Origin: Allobosea sp. WAO
Lineage (GTDB): Bacteria; Pseudomonadota; Alphaproteobacteria; Rhizobiales; Beijerinckiaceae
DNA: 64,000 nt
NCBI RefSeq assembly: GCF_001509835.1
Contig: NZ_JXTJ01000015.1
Location: forward strand, 112,989 to 176,988
Direction of reading: 5' to 3'
The translations under genes were made by a program, and so were the position numbers. The notes beneath the pieces were generated by a model. The model saw nothing but the letters and a program-made list of their open reading frames with translations, was not told the DNA's origin and did not search any database. Shown here piece after piece: positions 51,129-60,271 of the stretch; position 1 is the first letter of the stretch, and each line of letters starts with the position of its first letter.

Positions 51129-52297
51129 CCGCTCGAAACCGGCTGACGGTCATCTCGGCTCTGGGCGTGGTTCAAATCCTCGCCTGGGGTTCCTCCTACT
51201 ATCTCCCTGCGGTTCTCGCGGCACCCATCGCTGCCGACACCGGATGGCCACTGTCTTGGATTGTCGGGGCGCTCTCGGTCGGCCTGCTCACGGCCGGAGC
51301 CGTTGCGCCCTATGTCGGCCGCCTCATCGGGGAGACCGGCGGAAGGCCGGTCCTGGCCGCTGCCGCCATACTCATCGCCTCCGGGCAACTCATTCTCGGT
51401 CTGTCGCCGAACCTTCCCATATTCGTCCTCGGCTGGGTCGTGTTGGGGGCCGGCATGGCCGCTGGACTGTACGATGCGGCGTTCTCGACACTCGGACGCC
51501 TCTATGGCGGAAGCGCGCGATCGGCGATCACCGTGCTGACGCTTTGGGGCGGCTTCGCCAGCACGGTCTGCTGGCCGCTGTCGGCCTATCTTGTCGAGCA
51601 ATTCGGTTGGCGGGGGACCTGCTTCGTCTACGCAGCCATCCAGCTTATGATCTCACTGCCACTCGTGTTGACGATCTTGCCGCGCGTTCCGCCCGAACTG
51701 CCGACGCCGACGACGGGAAGCTCCGGGGTGGCATCGAGCCTGCTTCCAGCGGAGCGTCGCGCTTTCCTGCTTCTCTCTGGGATCGTCATCATCGGTGGCG
51801 CGATTGGCGCGATCGTCGGGGTTCATCTGCTGACGCTGCTCCAGGCGCAAGGAATCGGTCTCGCGGCGGCCGTGGCTCTGGGCGCGCTTGTCGGCCCGGC
51901 GCAGGTCGGCGGACGGGTGATCGAGATGGCGGGCGGAGGGCGGCATCATCCTCTGTGGACCATGAGCGCTGCGCTCGGGCTGATTGCCATCGGACTGGGA
52001 CTGATGGCACTCGATATCGGCCCGATCGGGCTTGCGATCATCCTCTACGGGGCGGGCAACGGCGTTTTCTCGATCGCCAAGGGTACCCTTCCGCTGGCCC
52101 AATTTGGCCCTCAGCGCTACGCCGCGCTGATCGGAAGGCTGGCTCGGCCGAGCCTTATCGCTCAGGCGCTGGCGCCCGCAATGGGAGCCTACCTCTTCGA
52201 CAAGGCGGGCGCATCCTGGACCTACGGCGCCCTGATGCTGCTTGGCCTGTTAAATGTGCTGCTGGGGATGGGCCTCTGGGCAACCCGGACCCGCTAA
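51125..52297 (+). CDS. MFS permease of the ars cluster
   Basis: A 390-residue MFS protein with 12 predicted helices (LTVISALGVVQILAWGSSYYLPAVL at the N-terminus, GAGMAAGLYDAAFSTLGRLYG). The GTG start at 51125 overlaps the stop of the Cys-tailed flavoprotein (GTGA), so the two proteins are probably made together and may act on the same compound, the flavoprotein forming and the permease exporting it. It is not similar to ArsJ by motif. Last gene of the arsenic cluster. Confidence 0.82.
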   Translation: MTARNRLTVISALGVVQILAWGSSYYLPAVLAAPIAADTGWPLSWIVGALSVGLLTAGAVAPYVGRLIGETGGRPVLAAAAILIASGQLILGLSPNLPIFVLGWVVLGAGMAAGLYDAAFSTLGRLYGGSARSAITVLTLWGGFASTVCWPLSAYLVEQFGWRGTCFVYAAIQLMISLPLVLTILPRVPPELPTPTTGSSGVASSLLPAERRAFLLLSGIVIIGGAIGAIVGVHLLTLLQAQGIGLAAAVALGALVGPAQVGGRVIEMAGGGRHHPLWTMSAALGLIAIGLGLMALDIGPIGLAIILYGAGNGVFSIAKGTLPLAQFGPQRYAALIGRLARPSLIAQALAPAMGAYLFDKAGASWTYGALMLLGLLNVLLGMGLWATRTR

Positions 52298-52737
52298 CCC
52301 ATCCGTTGCTCCGGGAACGTCGGTCCGATGCCGACTCAGGTCGGAACACCCGTCCAGGTTGACACCCCGGGCGACCGCGCAGCCATCCAAGCCGCTTTGG
52401 CTCATAGCTGCGCGCGGTTGTGCCAGGAGGCCCGTAAGCACGAGAGCCAACGAAGATGGCCCCGGACTCGCGGCGCCGTCCTTCACGCAAACGATGCGAT
52501 CAGACGACCGGCGGCTGATACGGGCAGGCGTTCTCGTCGAAGCGACTCCAGTCACCCGCGCGATACTGAGCCTCCCGGGTCGCGCGGTCGATCGGCGTCG
52601 CGCCCTTGAGGATCGCCTCCATGGTGGCCATGGCTTCAGGCACGGCACGACAGGCACCGTTCCTCAGTGGCGTGGCGAGAATTCGGGAACTCATACGCAA
52701 TGCGTGTTGTCGCTGCGGTCAAAGGCATCGGCATAGA
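52298..52737. other. Spacer between ars cluster and HARP-like gene
   Basis: About 440 bp. A 66-residue minus-strand frame (52500-52700) ending DWSRFDENACPYQPPVV looks mildly protein-like in its last 40 residues but has no recognised domain or good start signal. No gene is firmly supported. Confidence 0.35.
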
Positions 52738-53631
52738 TCATGGCGAACGCGCGGCCCGCGTAGCGGACGCTCTTTCCAGCGACTTGGCTTTCCGACGGGC
52801 CGCGCGCAAATCCTCAAGTGTCGGCTGCCACCATCCCCTCGCTCGTTCCGTCGCCCCGGGCTCGCGTCGCGCCGGCCATGTCCGGATGAGTTCCTCGAGT
52901 GTCGGCGAGCGCCATAAGACCCAGACCTGAACCTCCCCCATCTCAGCCTCAGTACCGGCCTCGACTGCGTCACCGATATCGACCACTTCCCCGTCGCTGC
53001 CTGTGACGACGACGATGCCCCGAGCGGTCATCACCGGTCGTCCGGGCGGCGGGAGTTGCGAAGCCGGAACAGGCAACCGTTTGCGCCTTCTTTCCGCCTC
53101 ACGTTGCCTGACGTAGGCGAACTCCGGGGACTGCTTCAGCTCCTCGCGGCGCCGTCTCCGTTCGCTCGGCTCCGCCCGCCGTGCCGCGATCTCGACAGAC
53201 AGCCAGCACGACCTTAACGCCTCGAGCGACCGAAAAGGTATGCGCCAGACCTTCCCCTCTCGATCCCAAGCCGCCCAAGGCACGCCACGAAGGTGATCGA
53301 TGACGGTGCGGGAAAAGGGTGTCCTGACAAGGAGGTCACTGCTCGCTTCGAAATAGTCGCTCTTGATCGGATCGAAGGCAAAAGCATCCCGCCCGCGCTC
53401 GTCAGCAAAAGCGAGAGGCTCGGTCAGCTCGCGTTGAAGCCAGACTGCGACCCGGCGCTCCGCGGTCGTCCCGGGGAAGAACCAGGCGCCCGCCTCGTCG
53501 CTCCATCGCGCTGCCGGAAACCGGGCGCGGAAGCGTTCTACGAGCATGGCATCATAGGGAAAGGCAACGATCGCTCCCGCGTCGTCATCGGCTGTTCGGA
53601 TTTCAATCCGATCGGGCGGCTGAGCTGGCAT
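52738..53631 (-). CDS. HARP-like repeat protein, unknown function
   Basis: A 297-residue soluble protein. Two similar segments, FPYDAMLVERFRARFPAARW...AWFFPG (residues ~25-55) and FSRTVIDHLRGVPWAAWD...KVWRIPF (~100-130), resemble HARP-type repeats that bind branched or single-stranded DNA in annealing helicases. The rest is basic and charged, with an Arg/Glu-rich helix and a C-terminal TLEDLRAARRKAKSLE. No helicase domain is present. Location near ligD/ku suggests a DNA-related role. ATG 53631 chosen over 53673. Confidence 0.6.
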   Translation of the reverse strand: MPAQPPDRIEIRTADDDAGAIVAFPYDAMLVERFRARFPAARWSDEAGAWFFPGTTAERRVAVWLQRELTEPLAFADERGRDAFAFDPIKSDYFEASSDLLVRTPFSRTVIDHLRGVPWAAWDREGKVWRIPFRSLEALRSCWLSVEIAARRAEPSERRRRREELKQSPEFAYVRQREAERRRKRLPVPASQLPPPGRPVMTARGIVVVTGSDGEVVDIGDAVEAGTEAEMGEVQVWVLWRSPTLEELIRTWPARREPGATERARGWWQPTLEDLRAARRKAKSLERASATRAARSP

Positions 53632-53675
53632 TGTCGATTCTTCCGGCTCGATCAGTCGAGACGAACAGGGCATCG

Positions 53676-54344
53676 TTACAGATGTTGCCGAAGGAAACCC
53701 TGAGCTCGTCTGATGGCATCCGGCAAGGAGGCGAGCGACAGCCCATGTCCCTCGCCGGGATATATACGGCTCTCGACGGTCCCGCCCTGTGATTTGATCA
53801 CACGCTCGATCGCCCTTGCATTGGCCACCGGGACGACGCGATCGGCGTCGCCATGCAGGATCAGGGTCGGCGGGAGCCTGCGTCCCGCGGCGAGGCCCTC
53901 GGGCTCAAAGCCGAAGAAATCGACGACCGCCCGAATCCGTGGAGAGCGCGAGGCGAGGGACAGCGCAAGAGCGCCACCCAAAGAGAAGCCAACGACGGCT
54001 ACGCGGTCCGGCTCGGTGCCGCGAGGAGGTTCGGCAAGGATGGCCTCAAGCGTCCGCAGCCAGATCACGTATTTGGACCGGATGTCGCCATAGCGGGCTC
54101 GACTGTCGCCGGTCGCTTCGAAGTAGCGCGGCAGCAGCACCGAATAACCCGCGTTGGCGATCATCTGCGCCGCGAATTGATAGCGCCCAGCATTGCTCAG
54201 CCCATCCGACCCGCGCAGGAGGTAGACTGTCGATCCCGTCGAACCGAACCTGTCGACGCCTATCCGCGTTTCAGCGCTCGAACGCTTGGCCGTTCCAATC
54301 ATGCAGGCGGCACCGAGGAGGGTTCGACGATCGATCCCTCTCAT
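53676..54344 (-). CDS. Dienelactone hydrolase-like secreted alpha/beta hydrolase
   Basis: A 222-residue protein with a Tat-like signal (DRRTLLGAACMIG, residues ~4-16). The nucleophile elbow is GFSLGG, the acid Asp lies in HGDADRVVP and His in GEGHGLSL, completing an alpha/beta-hydrolase triad in the dienelactone hydrolase arrangement. Substrate unknown. The start ATG (54344-54342) overlaps the stop of the upstream DUF2171 gene (ATGA), so the two are co-translated. Confidence 0.82.
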   Translation of the reverse strand: MRGIDRRTLLGAACMIGTAKRSSAETRIGVDRFGSTGSTVYLLRGSDGLSNAGRYQFAAQMIANAGYSVLLPRYFEATGDSRARYGDIRSKYVIWLRTLEAILAEPPRGTEPDRVAVVGFSLGGALALSLASRSPRIRAVVDFFGFEPEGLAAGRRLPPTLILHGDADRVVPVANARAIERVIKSQGGTVESRIYPGEGHGLSLASLPDAIRRAQGFLRQHL

Positions 54345-54577
54345 TCGGCGGCCTCGCACCAGCGCTCCTTCGCCTCGGCAGCCGGACCAGTCAGCTTGAT
54401 GGTATCGCCCTCGACGGCCACGACGAGGCCGATGTCGAGATACTGTCGCGCGCCCCCGGATTCGGGATCGTTCTTCTTCAGCTTGAGAAGCTGCCCGCTT
54501 AGGCCATCGATCGTGCCATGGCCGCCGTCGGCGCTGATGACGCTTTGGCCTTCCTTGATCTGCTCGACGAACATCAT
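54341..54577 (-). CDS. DUF2171 family small protein
   Basis: A 78-residue protein (MMFVEQIKEGQSVISADG ... KLTGPAAEAKERW) of the DUF2171, PRC-barrel-like family, which is common near stress genes in alphaproteobacteria. It starts with two ATGs (54577 and 54574) behind GGGAG. It is divergent from ligD with about 175 bp between the starts, so a shared general-stress promoter is possible. Confidence 0.8.
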   Translation of the reverse strand: MMFVEQIKEGQSVISADGGHGTIDGLSGQLLKLKKNDPESGGARQYLDIGLVVAVEGDTIKLTGPAAEAKERWCEAAE

Positions 54578-54752
54578 GGTGGGCTCCCTTCGCAAGATGC
54601 TTCGCTGCGGCAACGGAAGCCGGGCGACGAAGTTCCGCGGTTGCGGCGCTTCGATGCGAATGGCCGAACCGAGATCCGCGGAACGGTTCTCGGTTCGGCT
54701 AATGGAACCGCCACAAGACAGCGCGGTTGCCGCTTCATCGGGAGGGTCGTCG

Positions 54753-57380
54753 ATGTCGAGCAAGCTGCATGGATACCGGGCCAAACGGAACTTCGAGAAA
54801 ACCAGGGAGCCGAGCGGCGAAGACGCGGTGGCGCCTTCGGACCGGTTGCGCTTCGTGATCCAGAAGCACGAGGCCACTCGGCTGCATTACGATCTGCGCC
54901 TCGAACTGGACGGCGTCTTCAAGTCCTGGGCGGTGACGAAAGGCCCGTCGCTCGACCCGCAGGACAAGCGACTGGCCGTCGAGGTCGAGGACCACCCGCT
55001 TGCCTATGGCGACTTCGAAGGCACGATCCCAAAGGGCCAGTATGGCGGCGGCACGGTCCTGCTGTGGGACCGCGGCTATTGGGAGCCGGAAGGCACGCTC
55101 AGCCCGGAGCGGCAGCTCGATAAGGGCGAGCTGAAATTCACGGTTCACGGCGAGCGGCTGCGGGGCAGCTTCGTCTTGGTCCGAATGCGACGCGACCGGG
55201 ATGGCGGCAAGCGAACTAACTGGCTTCTCATCAAGCATCGTGACGAGCATGCTTCCGACGGCGATGGCGAGAAGGTCCTGGACAGCGACGCGTCCGTTGC
55301 CTCGGGCCGCTCAATGGCTGCGATCGCCGCAGGGAAGGGCAAGTCTCCCAAGCCGTTCCTGCTCGCGACGGAGGTTGTGGAGGCGGATGCGGTCTGGGAT
55401 TCCAGCGTCGGCCTCGCCGCTGCCGAACGCCGCGCGCCGGTCCGAGAGGCCAAGTCGCGAAGCAAGACCGCAGCGGCGGGAACGATGCCCGATTTCATAC
55501 CGCCCCAGCTCTGTACCTCGGTCCAGCGGCCCCCGGCCGGCGCGGAATGGGTCCATGAGATCAAGTTCGACGGCTATCGCGTCCAGCTTCGTGTGGAGGG
55601 CGGAGAGGTGACCCTGAAGACGCGCAAGGGATTGGATTGGACGAAGAAGTTCCAGGCGATCGCTGATGCCGCGCGAGGCTGGCCGGACAGCATTGTCGAC
55701 GGCGAGGTGGTGGCGCTGGATGAAACCGGCGCGCCGGATTTCGCCGCGCTCCAGGCCGCGCTGTCGGAAGACAAGACCAAGGACTTAGTCTACTTCGCCT
55801 TCGACTTGCCGTGGATCGAGGACGAGGACCTGCGGCGCGAGCCGCTCCTGACCCGAAAGGCTCGGGTGAAGGAACTGGTCGAGCGCCATGGCGACGGCAT
55901 CGTCCTGCGCTATGTCGAGCATTTCGAGAGCGGCGGCGAAGCCGTTCTGAAGTCGGCCTGCAAGCTCTCGCTGGAAGGGATCGTGTCGAAGTCCGGAGAG
56001 GCACCCTACGTCTCCGGTCGAAGCGTTACGTGGACAAAGGCGAAGTGCCGCGCCGGGCACGAGGTGGTGATCGGCGGCTGGGCCACGACCGAGGGCAAGT
56101 TCCGTTCGCTGCTGGTCGGCGTGAATCGGGGGGCGCATTTTGTCTATATCGGCAGGGTCGGAACGGGGTACGGCGCCTCGAAGGTCGCAGCGTTGCTGCC
56201 GCGACTGAAGAAGAACGCGGCCAAGACGTCGCCGTTTACCGGTGCCAACGCGCCGCGACGCGCGCCGGGCGTGACATGGCTCGATCCCGTCCTCGTCGCC
56301 GAAATCGAGTTCGCGGGCTGGACCGGCGACGGCATGGTCAGGCAGGCCGCTTTCAAGGGACTCCGGGAAGACAAGCCCGCGGCGGAGGTCGAGACCGATC
56401 TGCCGGCATCACCGGAGGCGGTCGATCCGGCGAATCCGGTTCCCACCTCGCCACGCAAGGGCGGCAGGGTCGACGTGCTCGGGGTCAGCCTGTCGCATCC
56501 GGACAAGGCGCTCTGGCCGGATGCCGAAGATGGGAAGCCGATCTCCAAGCTCGATCTGGCGAACTACTTCGCCGCTGTGGGCGAGTGGATGATGCCACAC
56601 CTCAAGGGCAGGCCCTGCTCGCTGCTCAGGACACCGGACGGCATCACCGGAGAGACGTTCTTCCAGCGCCATGCAGGCCTCGGCACCTCAAACCTGTTCG
56701 AACTCGTCCACGTCTTCGGCGACAAGAAGCCCTATCTCCAGATCGATCGCATCGAGGCCCTGGTCGCGGCGGCCCAGATCGGCGGCATCGAGCTGCACCC
56801 GTGGAACTGCCAGCCCGGCGATCCTGAGGTTCCCGGCCGTCTCGTCTTCGACCTCGATCCGGGGCCGGGGGTCGAATTCGACGATGTGGTCGCTGCGGCG
56901 AACGCGATGCGCGAGAGGCTCGACGCGCTAAAGCTGACCAGTTTCTGCAAGACGACGGGTGGCAAGGGTCTGCACGTCGTCACCCCGCTCAAGGCTGCCA
57001 AACGCGGGAAACTTGACTGGCCGACGGCCAAGGATTTCGCTCGGCGGGTCTGTGCCGAGATGGCGGCGGACGAGCCGTCTCGCTACGTCGTCAATATGGC
57101 CAAGCGGCTGCGCAACGGCCGGATTTTCCTCGACTATCTGCGCAACGACAGGCTTTCGACGGCCGTCGCGCCGTTGTCGCCCCGCGCGCGGCCCGGCGCG
57201 CATGTTTCGATGCCGGTGCAGTGGACGCAGGTCAGGAAGGGACTCGATCCCGCACGTTACACCGTGCGCACGGTTCCCGCCCTGTTGGCGAAGAGCAAGG
57301 CGTGGGACGCCTATTGCGATGCGGAGGTGCCGCTGTCGGACGCTATCAAGCGGCTCGGGCGAAGCGGCAAGGCCGCGTGA
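54753..57380 (+). CDS. ligD: ATP-dependent DNA ligase D (LigD)
   Basis: An 875-residue three-domain NHEJ ligase in the order phosphoesterase (~30-170, HEATRLHYDLRLELDG, GTIPKGQYGGG), ligase (~250-540, nucleotidyl-lysine motif EIKFDGYR, SLEGIVSKSG), and primase-polymerase (~570-870, FFQRHAGLG, FDLDPGPGVEF, SFCKTTGGKGLHVVTPL). It joins double-strand breaks held by Ku. ATG at 54753 follows GGGAGG; the frame is open upstream only by chance. It is followed 53 bp later by ku. Confidence 0.95.
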   Translation: MSSKLHGYRAKRNFEKTREPSGEDAVAPSDRLRFVIQKHEATRLHYDLRLELDGVFKSWAVTKGPSLDPQDKRLAVEVEDHPLAYGDFEGTIPKGQYGGGTVLLWDRGYWEPEGTLSPERQLDKGELKFTVHGERLRGSFVLVRMRRDRDGGKRTNWLLIKHRDEHASDGDGEKVLDSDASVASGRSMAAIAAGKGKSPKPFLLATEVVEADAVWDSSVGLAAAERRAPVREAKSRSKTAAAGTMPDFIPPQLCTSVQRPPAGAEWVHEIKFDGYRVQLRVEGGEVTLKTRKGLDWTKKFQAIADAARGWPDSIVDGEVVALDETGAPDFAALQAALSEDKTKDLVYFAFDLPWIEDEDLRREPLLTRKARVKELVERHGDGIVLRYVEHFESGGEAVLKSACKLSLEGIVSKSGEAPYVSGRSVTWTKAKCRAGHEVVIGGWATTEGKFRSLLVGVNRGAHFVYIGRVGTGYGASKVAALLPRLKKNAAKTSPFTGANAPRRAPGVTWLDPVLVAEIEFAGWTGDGMVRQAAFKGLREDKPAAEVETDLPASPEAVDPANPVPTSPRKGGRVDVLGVSLSHPDKALWPDAEDGKPISKLDLANYFAAVGEWMMPHLKGRPCSLLRTPDGITGETFFQRHAGLGTSNLFELVHVFGDKKPYLQIDRIEALVAAAQIGGIELHPWNCQPGDPEVPGRLVFDLDPGPGVEFDDVVAAANAMRERLDALKLTSFCKTTGGKGLHVVTPLKAAKRGKLDWPTAKDFARRVCAEMAADEPSRYVVNMAKRLRNGRIFLDYLRNDRLSTAVAPLSPRARPGAHVSMPVQWTQVRKGLDPARYTVRTVPALLAKSKAWDAYCDAEVPLSDAIKRLGRSGKAA

Positions 57381-57433
57381 GAGACTGCGGAACGAACACT
57401 GACGGCAGTGGTTTACCGTCGGGGAGACAAACC

Positions 57434-58222
57434 ATGGCACAGCGGACGTTCTGGAAGGGCTATCTCAAGTTGTCGCTGGTGACGTGTCCGGTGGCGATGA
57501 TGCCGGCACGCTCCCAGAGCGAGAAGGTGCGTTTCCATACGCTGAACCGGAAGACCGGCAATCGTATCCAGAGCCGGTTCGTCGACGCTGTGACGGGCAA
57601 GCCCGTTGCCGACGAGGACGAGGTTCGGGGCTACCCTAAGGACGATGATGAGTACGTCATGCTGGAGGAGGACGAGCTCGACGGCGTCGCGCTCGAAAGC
57701 ACGCGGACCATCGACATCGAGGTGTTCGCACCGCGCTCCTCGGTCGGATGGATCTGGTACGACGCTCCGCATTACCTCGTGCCGGACGGGAAAGTCGGCG
57801 AGGAGGCCTTCTCGGTAATCCGAGAGGCGATGAAGGCGACGAAGACGGTCGGGATTTCGCGGGTCGTTCTTTACCGCCGCGAGCGCGCCGTTCTGCTCGA
57901 GCCACGCGACAACGGCATCGTGCTGTGGACGCTGCGCTACGGCGACGAGGTCCGCGACGAGAAACCCTATTTCGCCGGTATCAAGAAGGCTGAGCCCGAG
58001 GCGGACATGAAGCCGCTGATGGAGAAGTTGATCAAGTCTCGCACCAAAGACTGGTCGCCGGACTTGGCCGAGGATCCCGTGCAGGATGAGCTCCTGTCGA
58101 TCATTAAGGCCAAGGAGAAGGGTCAGAAGGCGACGAAGGCGCGTCCGAAGCCGCAGAGCGAGGGCAACGTCGTCAGCATCATGGAGGCGCTGAAGAAGAG
58201 CCTGGAGCCGCGCCGCTCCTGA
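57434..58222 (+). CDS. ku: Ku protein (first copy)
   Basis: A 262-residue bacterial Ku: AQRTFWKGYLKLSLVTCPVAM, VRFHTLNRKTGNRI, EVRGYPKDDDEYVMLEEDEL and the Ku core beta-barrel, with a short Lys-rich tail. It binds DNA ends as a homodimer or with the second Ku and recruits LigD. It ends directly against the second ku gene: its stop at 58220-58222 is adjacent to that gene's stop at 58223-58225. Confidence 0.93.
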   Translation: MAQRTFWKGYLKLSLVTCPVAMMPARSQSEKVRFHTLNRKTGNRIQSRFVDAVTGKPVADEDEVRGYPKDDDEYVMLEEDELDGVALESTRTIDIEVFAPRSSVGWIWYDAPHYLVPDGKVGEEAFSVIREAMKATKTVGISRVVLYRRERAVLLEPRDNGIVLWTLRYGDEVRDEKPYFAGIKKAEPEADMKPLMEKLIKSRTKDWSPDLAEDPVQDELLSIIKAKEKGQKATKARPKPQSEGNVVSIMEALKKSLEPRRS

Positions 58223-59098
58223 TTAGCTCGCCTTTCGCCTTTCGCCTGTCTGGTCGGCATTTTTAGTCCCCTTCGCTGCGGCCTTGCGCTTTGGGGCCTT
58301 CGACGCAGGTGAGGACGCTTTACCGCCGCCCTTGGCGCTGAGACGCAGCGCCTCCATCAGGTCCACAATCTTGGCGGCCGGCGGCAGCTTCTTCGGCTTG
58401 AGCTTGCGTCCCTCGATCTTCGCCTTCACGAGGTCGGCCAGTGCGGCCTCGTAGCGATCGTCGAACGATTTTGGATCAAACTCCCCCGCTTTCGTCTCGA
58501 TGATGTGCTTGGCCAAATCGAGCATCTCGTCCTGGATCTTCATCTTTGGCAGGTCGCTAAACGCGTCCTCTGCCGAGCGCACCTCGTAATCGAAGTTCAA
58601 CGTCGTCCCGATCAACCCGGTGGCGTAAGGCCGGATAAGGATGGAGCGCATCCTGCGAAAGATGACGGTGCGGGCCAGCGCCGCGCATTGTTGCTCGACC
58701 ATGGCCTCCCGAATAAGCTCGAAGGCCTCCGAGGCGATCGGGGTACTCGGTGCGATATAGTAGGGCCGATCCAGGAAGACGTCGTCAATCTCGTCGCACG
58801 GAAGAAAAGTGGCAACGTCGAGCGTCTTGTCGCTTTCCGGCACGGCGGCCGCGACCTCTTCTGGCTCCAGCACAATATAGTCGCCGTTGCCGCGATCATA
58901 TCCCTTGACCTGATCGTCGTGCTCGACAGGCTTGCCCGTGACCTCGTCCACAAACTGGCGCTGGACCCGGTTGCCGGTCTTCCGGTTCAGGGTGTGGAAG
59001 GAGATGCGCTCGGCGGTCGAGGCAGCCGTGTAGAGTGCGACGGGGCAGGTCAGTTCGGCGACCTTTAAGACGCCCTTCCAGATCGCCCGCGGTGCCAT
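58223..59098 (-). CDS. ku: Ku protein (second copy, convergent)
   Basis: A 291-residue Ku: APRAIWKGVLKVAELTCPVALY, ISFHTLNRKTGNRVQRQFVDEV, YDRGNGDYIVLEPEEV, and a long Lys/Ala-rich C-terminal tail (residues ~255-291). It is clearly diverged from the first Ku, so the pair is not a recent duplication. Rhizobia often carry several Ku genes that form distinct repair complexes. Tail-to-tail with the first ku and divergent from the small gene at 59132. Confidence 0.93.
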   Translation of the reverse strand: MAPRAIWKGVLKVAELTCPVALYTAASTAERISFHTLNRKTGNRVQRQFVDEVTGKPVEHDDQVKGYDRGNGDYIVLEPEEVAAAVPESDKTLDVATFLPCDEIDDVFLDRPYYIAPSTPIASEAFELIREAMVEQQCAALARTVIFRRMRSILIRPYATGLIGTTLNFDYEVRSAEDAFSDLPKMKIQDEMLDLAKHIIETKAGEFDPKSFDDRYEAALADLVKAKIEGRKLKPKKLPPAAKIVDLMEALRLSAKGGGKASSPASKAPKRKAAAKGTKNADQTGERRKAS

Positions 59099-59131
59099 TC
59101 TGACCTCTCCCGTCTAACGAGAGGAGGAACC

Positions 59132-59467
59132 GTGGCGCAGCTCGATGGTTCCGTTTCAAAAGCGAGGAAAATTAGCGTGGCACAGGATGACGCCATCATT
59201 GCCAACGGGCTCAATGCTGGGCTGAGAAGGCTCGTCGTCAAGGCACTCGTCCACTCGGCTGGAAAGCGCCGCGACCAAGTCCGAATGGACGAACTCTTGC
59301 AAGTTCTGTCAGCGGAGATCGGTCGTCTAACGTTCAAGGCGGAGACCGGAGATGGCGCGGACGCCGATCTCACCGTTGCAGTGAGAAGCGCACTGATGAT
59401 TCTGCTTAATGCCGCGGCCCGCGATGCTCGCTCTGATCTCGCCCGCGCGGCCGAATCCATGCAGTGA
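59132..59467 (+). CDS. Hypothetical helical protein next to ku
   Basis: A 111-residue, mainly alpha-helical protein (VAQDDAIIANGLNAGLRRLVV ... SALMILLNAAARDARSDLARAAESM). No domain is recognised. It starts with GTG at 59132 behind GAGAGGAGGA, 33 bp from the divergent ku start, so it may share the ku promoter region. Confidence 0.6.
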   Translation: MAQLDGSVSKARKISVAQDDAIIANGLNAGLRRLVVKALVHSAGKRRDQVRMDELLQVLSAEIGRLTFKAETGDGADADLTVAVRSALMILLNAAARDARSDLARAAESMQ

Positions 59468-60271
59468 GCTGTCGACCGTACGCTCTCGAAACTGAAACGT
59501 CAGTCGGCCATCCCGACTGTCGACAGCACTTCATCCAGCATCCCGGGTAGACACGCTTGGCGCCTATTCGCTGACATGCGCCTGACCAAGTCGGTAAAGT
59601 CGGCGCTGACGCCGATCCCATCAACGCGATGCGCGATGTATGGCTTATGCAAGATGGCTCGCTATCGAGCTCCCGCCTTCAATCCCTAGGCCCATAAGGT
59701 AACTCGATCGCTGGAGATGGCGCGTGGCGGGCGCCGGAGCACTGTTACAGCGAAGCTACCGATGCGGAGAAACTCGGTCTGATCAAGGGCGTCATCTCGC
59801 CGATCCCGCCAGAGGTGCGATCTGTCTCACGCCCGCGCTCACTCGCAGAGCGGCTGCGAGAAGACGGGCTGGGACGACAGCTTCACTGCCAAGGTACCAG
59901 CGGATGTAAACGACCGATCGACTAATCTCTTTGGCGAGCAACGCCTCCATGGCATTGAGGGAGAAGGCTGGTCAATATCCGCTGCATCTGTTGGCCGGTG
60001 GGTGGGCGGTCGCGCCAGCAACCGATGATGATGGAGGGATCGAGCGGTGGTTGATACATTCTAGGCCTCGCGGTCTCCGAAGCCACCAACGTCCATTGAA
60101 CCGTAATGTTCAATGCCGGTTGCGAACAGTTACCAGACTCCGCCCGTAGTGATGGAGCGGCGGTTCCATCGGGTGCTGCCCACGCGGCAGATAATCGACA
60201 CGTCAGATTTTTGCGGAACGGTCACGGGGAGACCGCGTTGGCCGCATGGGGGGTCACGAAGGACCCGCGAC
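59468..60271. other. Long spacer with probable decayed sequence
   Basis: About 800 bp without a supported gene. Short frames on both strands (for example 59724-59909 and 59922-60113) have no start signals or domains. Their patchy protein-like stretches suggest remnants of degraded genes. The end should carry the promoter of the alcohol dehydrogenase gene. Confidence 0.4.

Noticed and set aside
53853..54752. 300-residue upstream extension of LigD
   Set aside because: It runs antisense to the hydrolase and DUF2171 genes and lacks LigD similarity; ATG 54753 has a good ribosome binding site.
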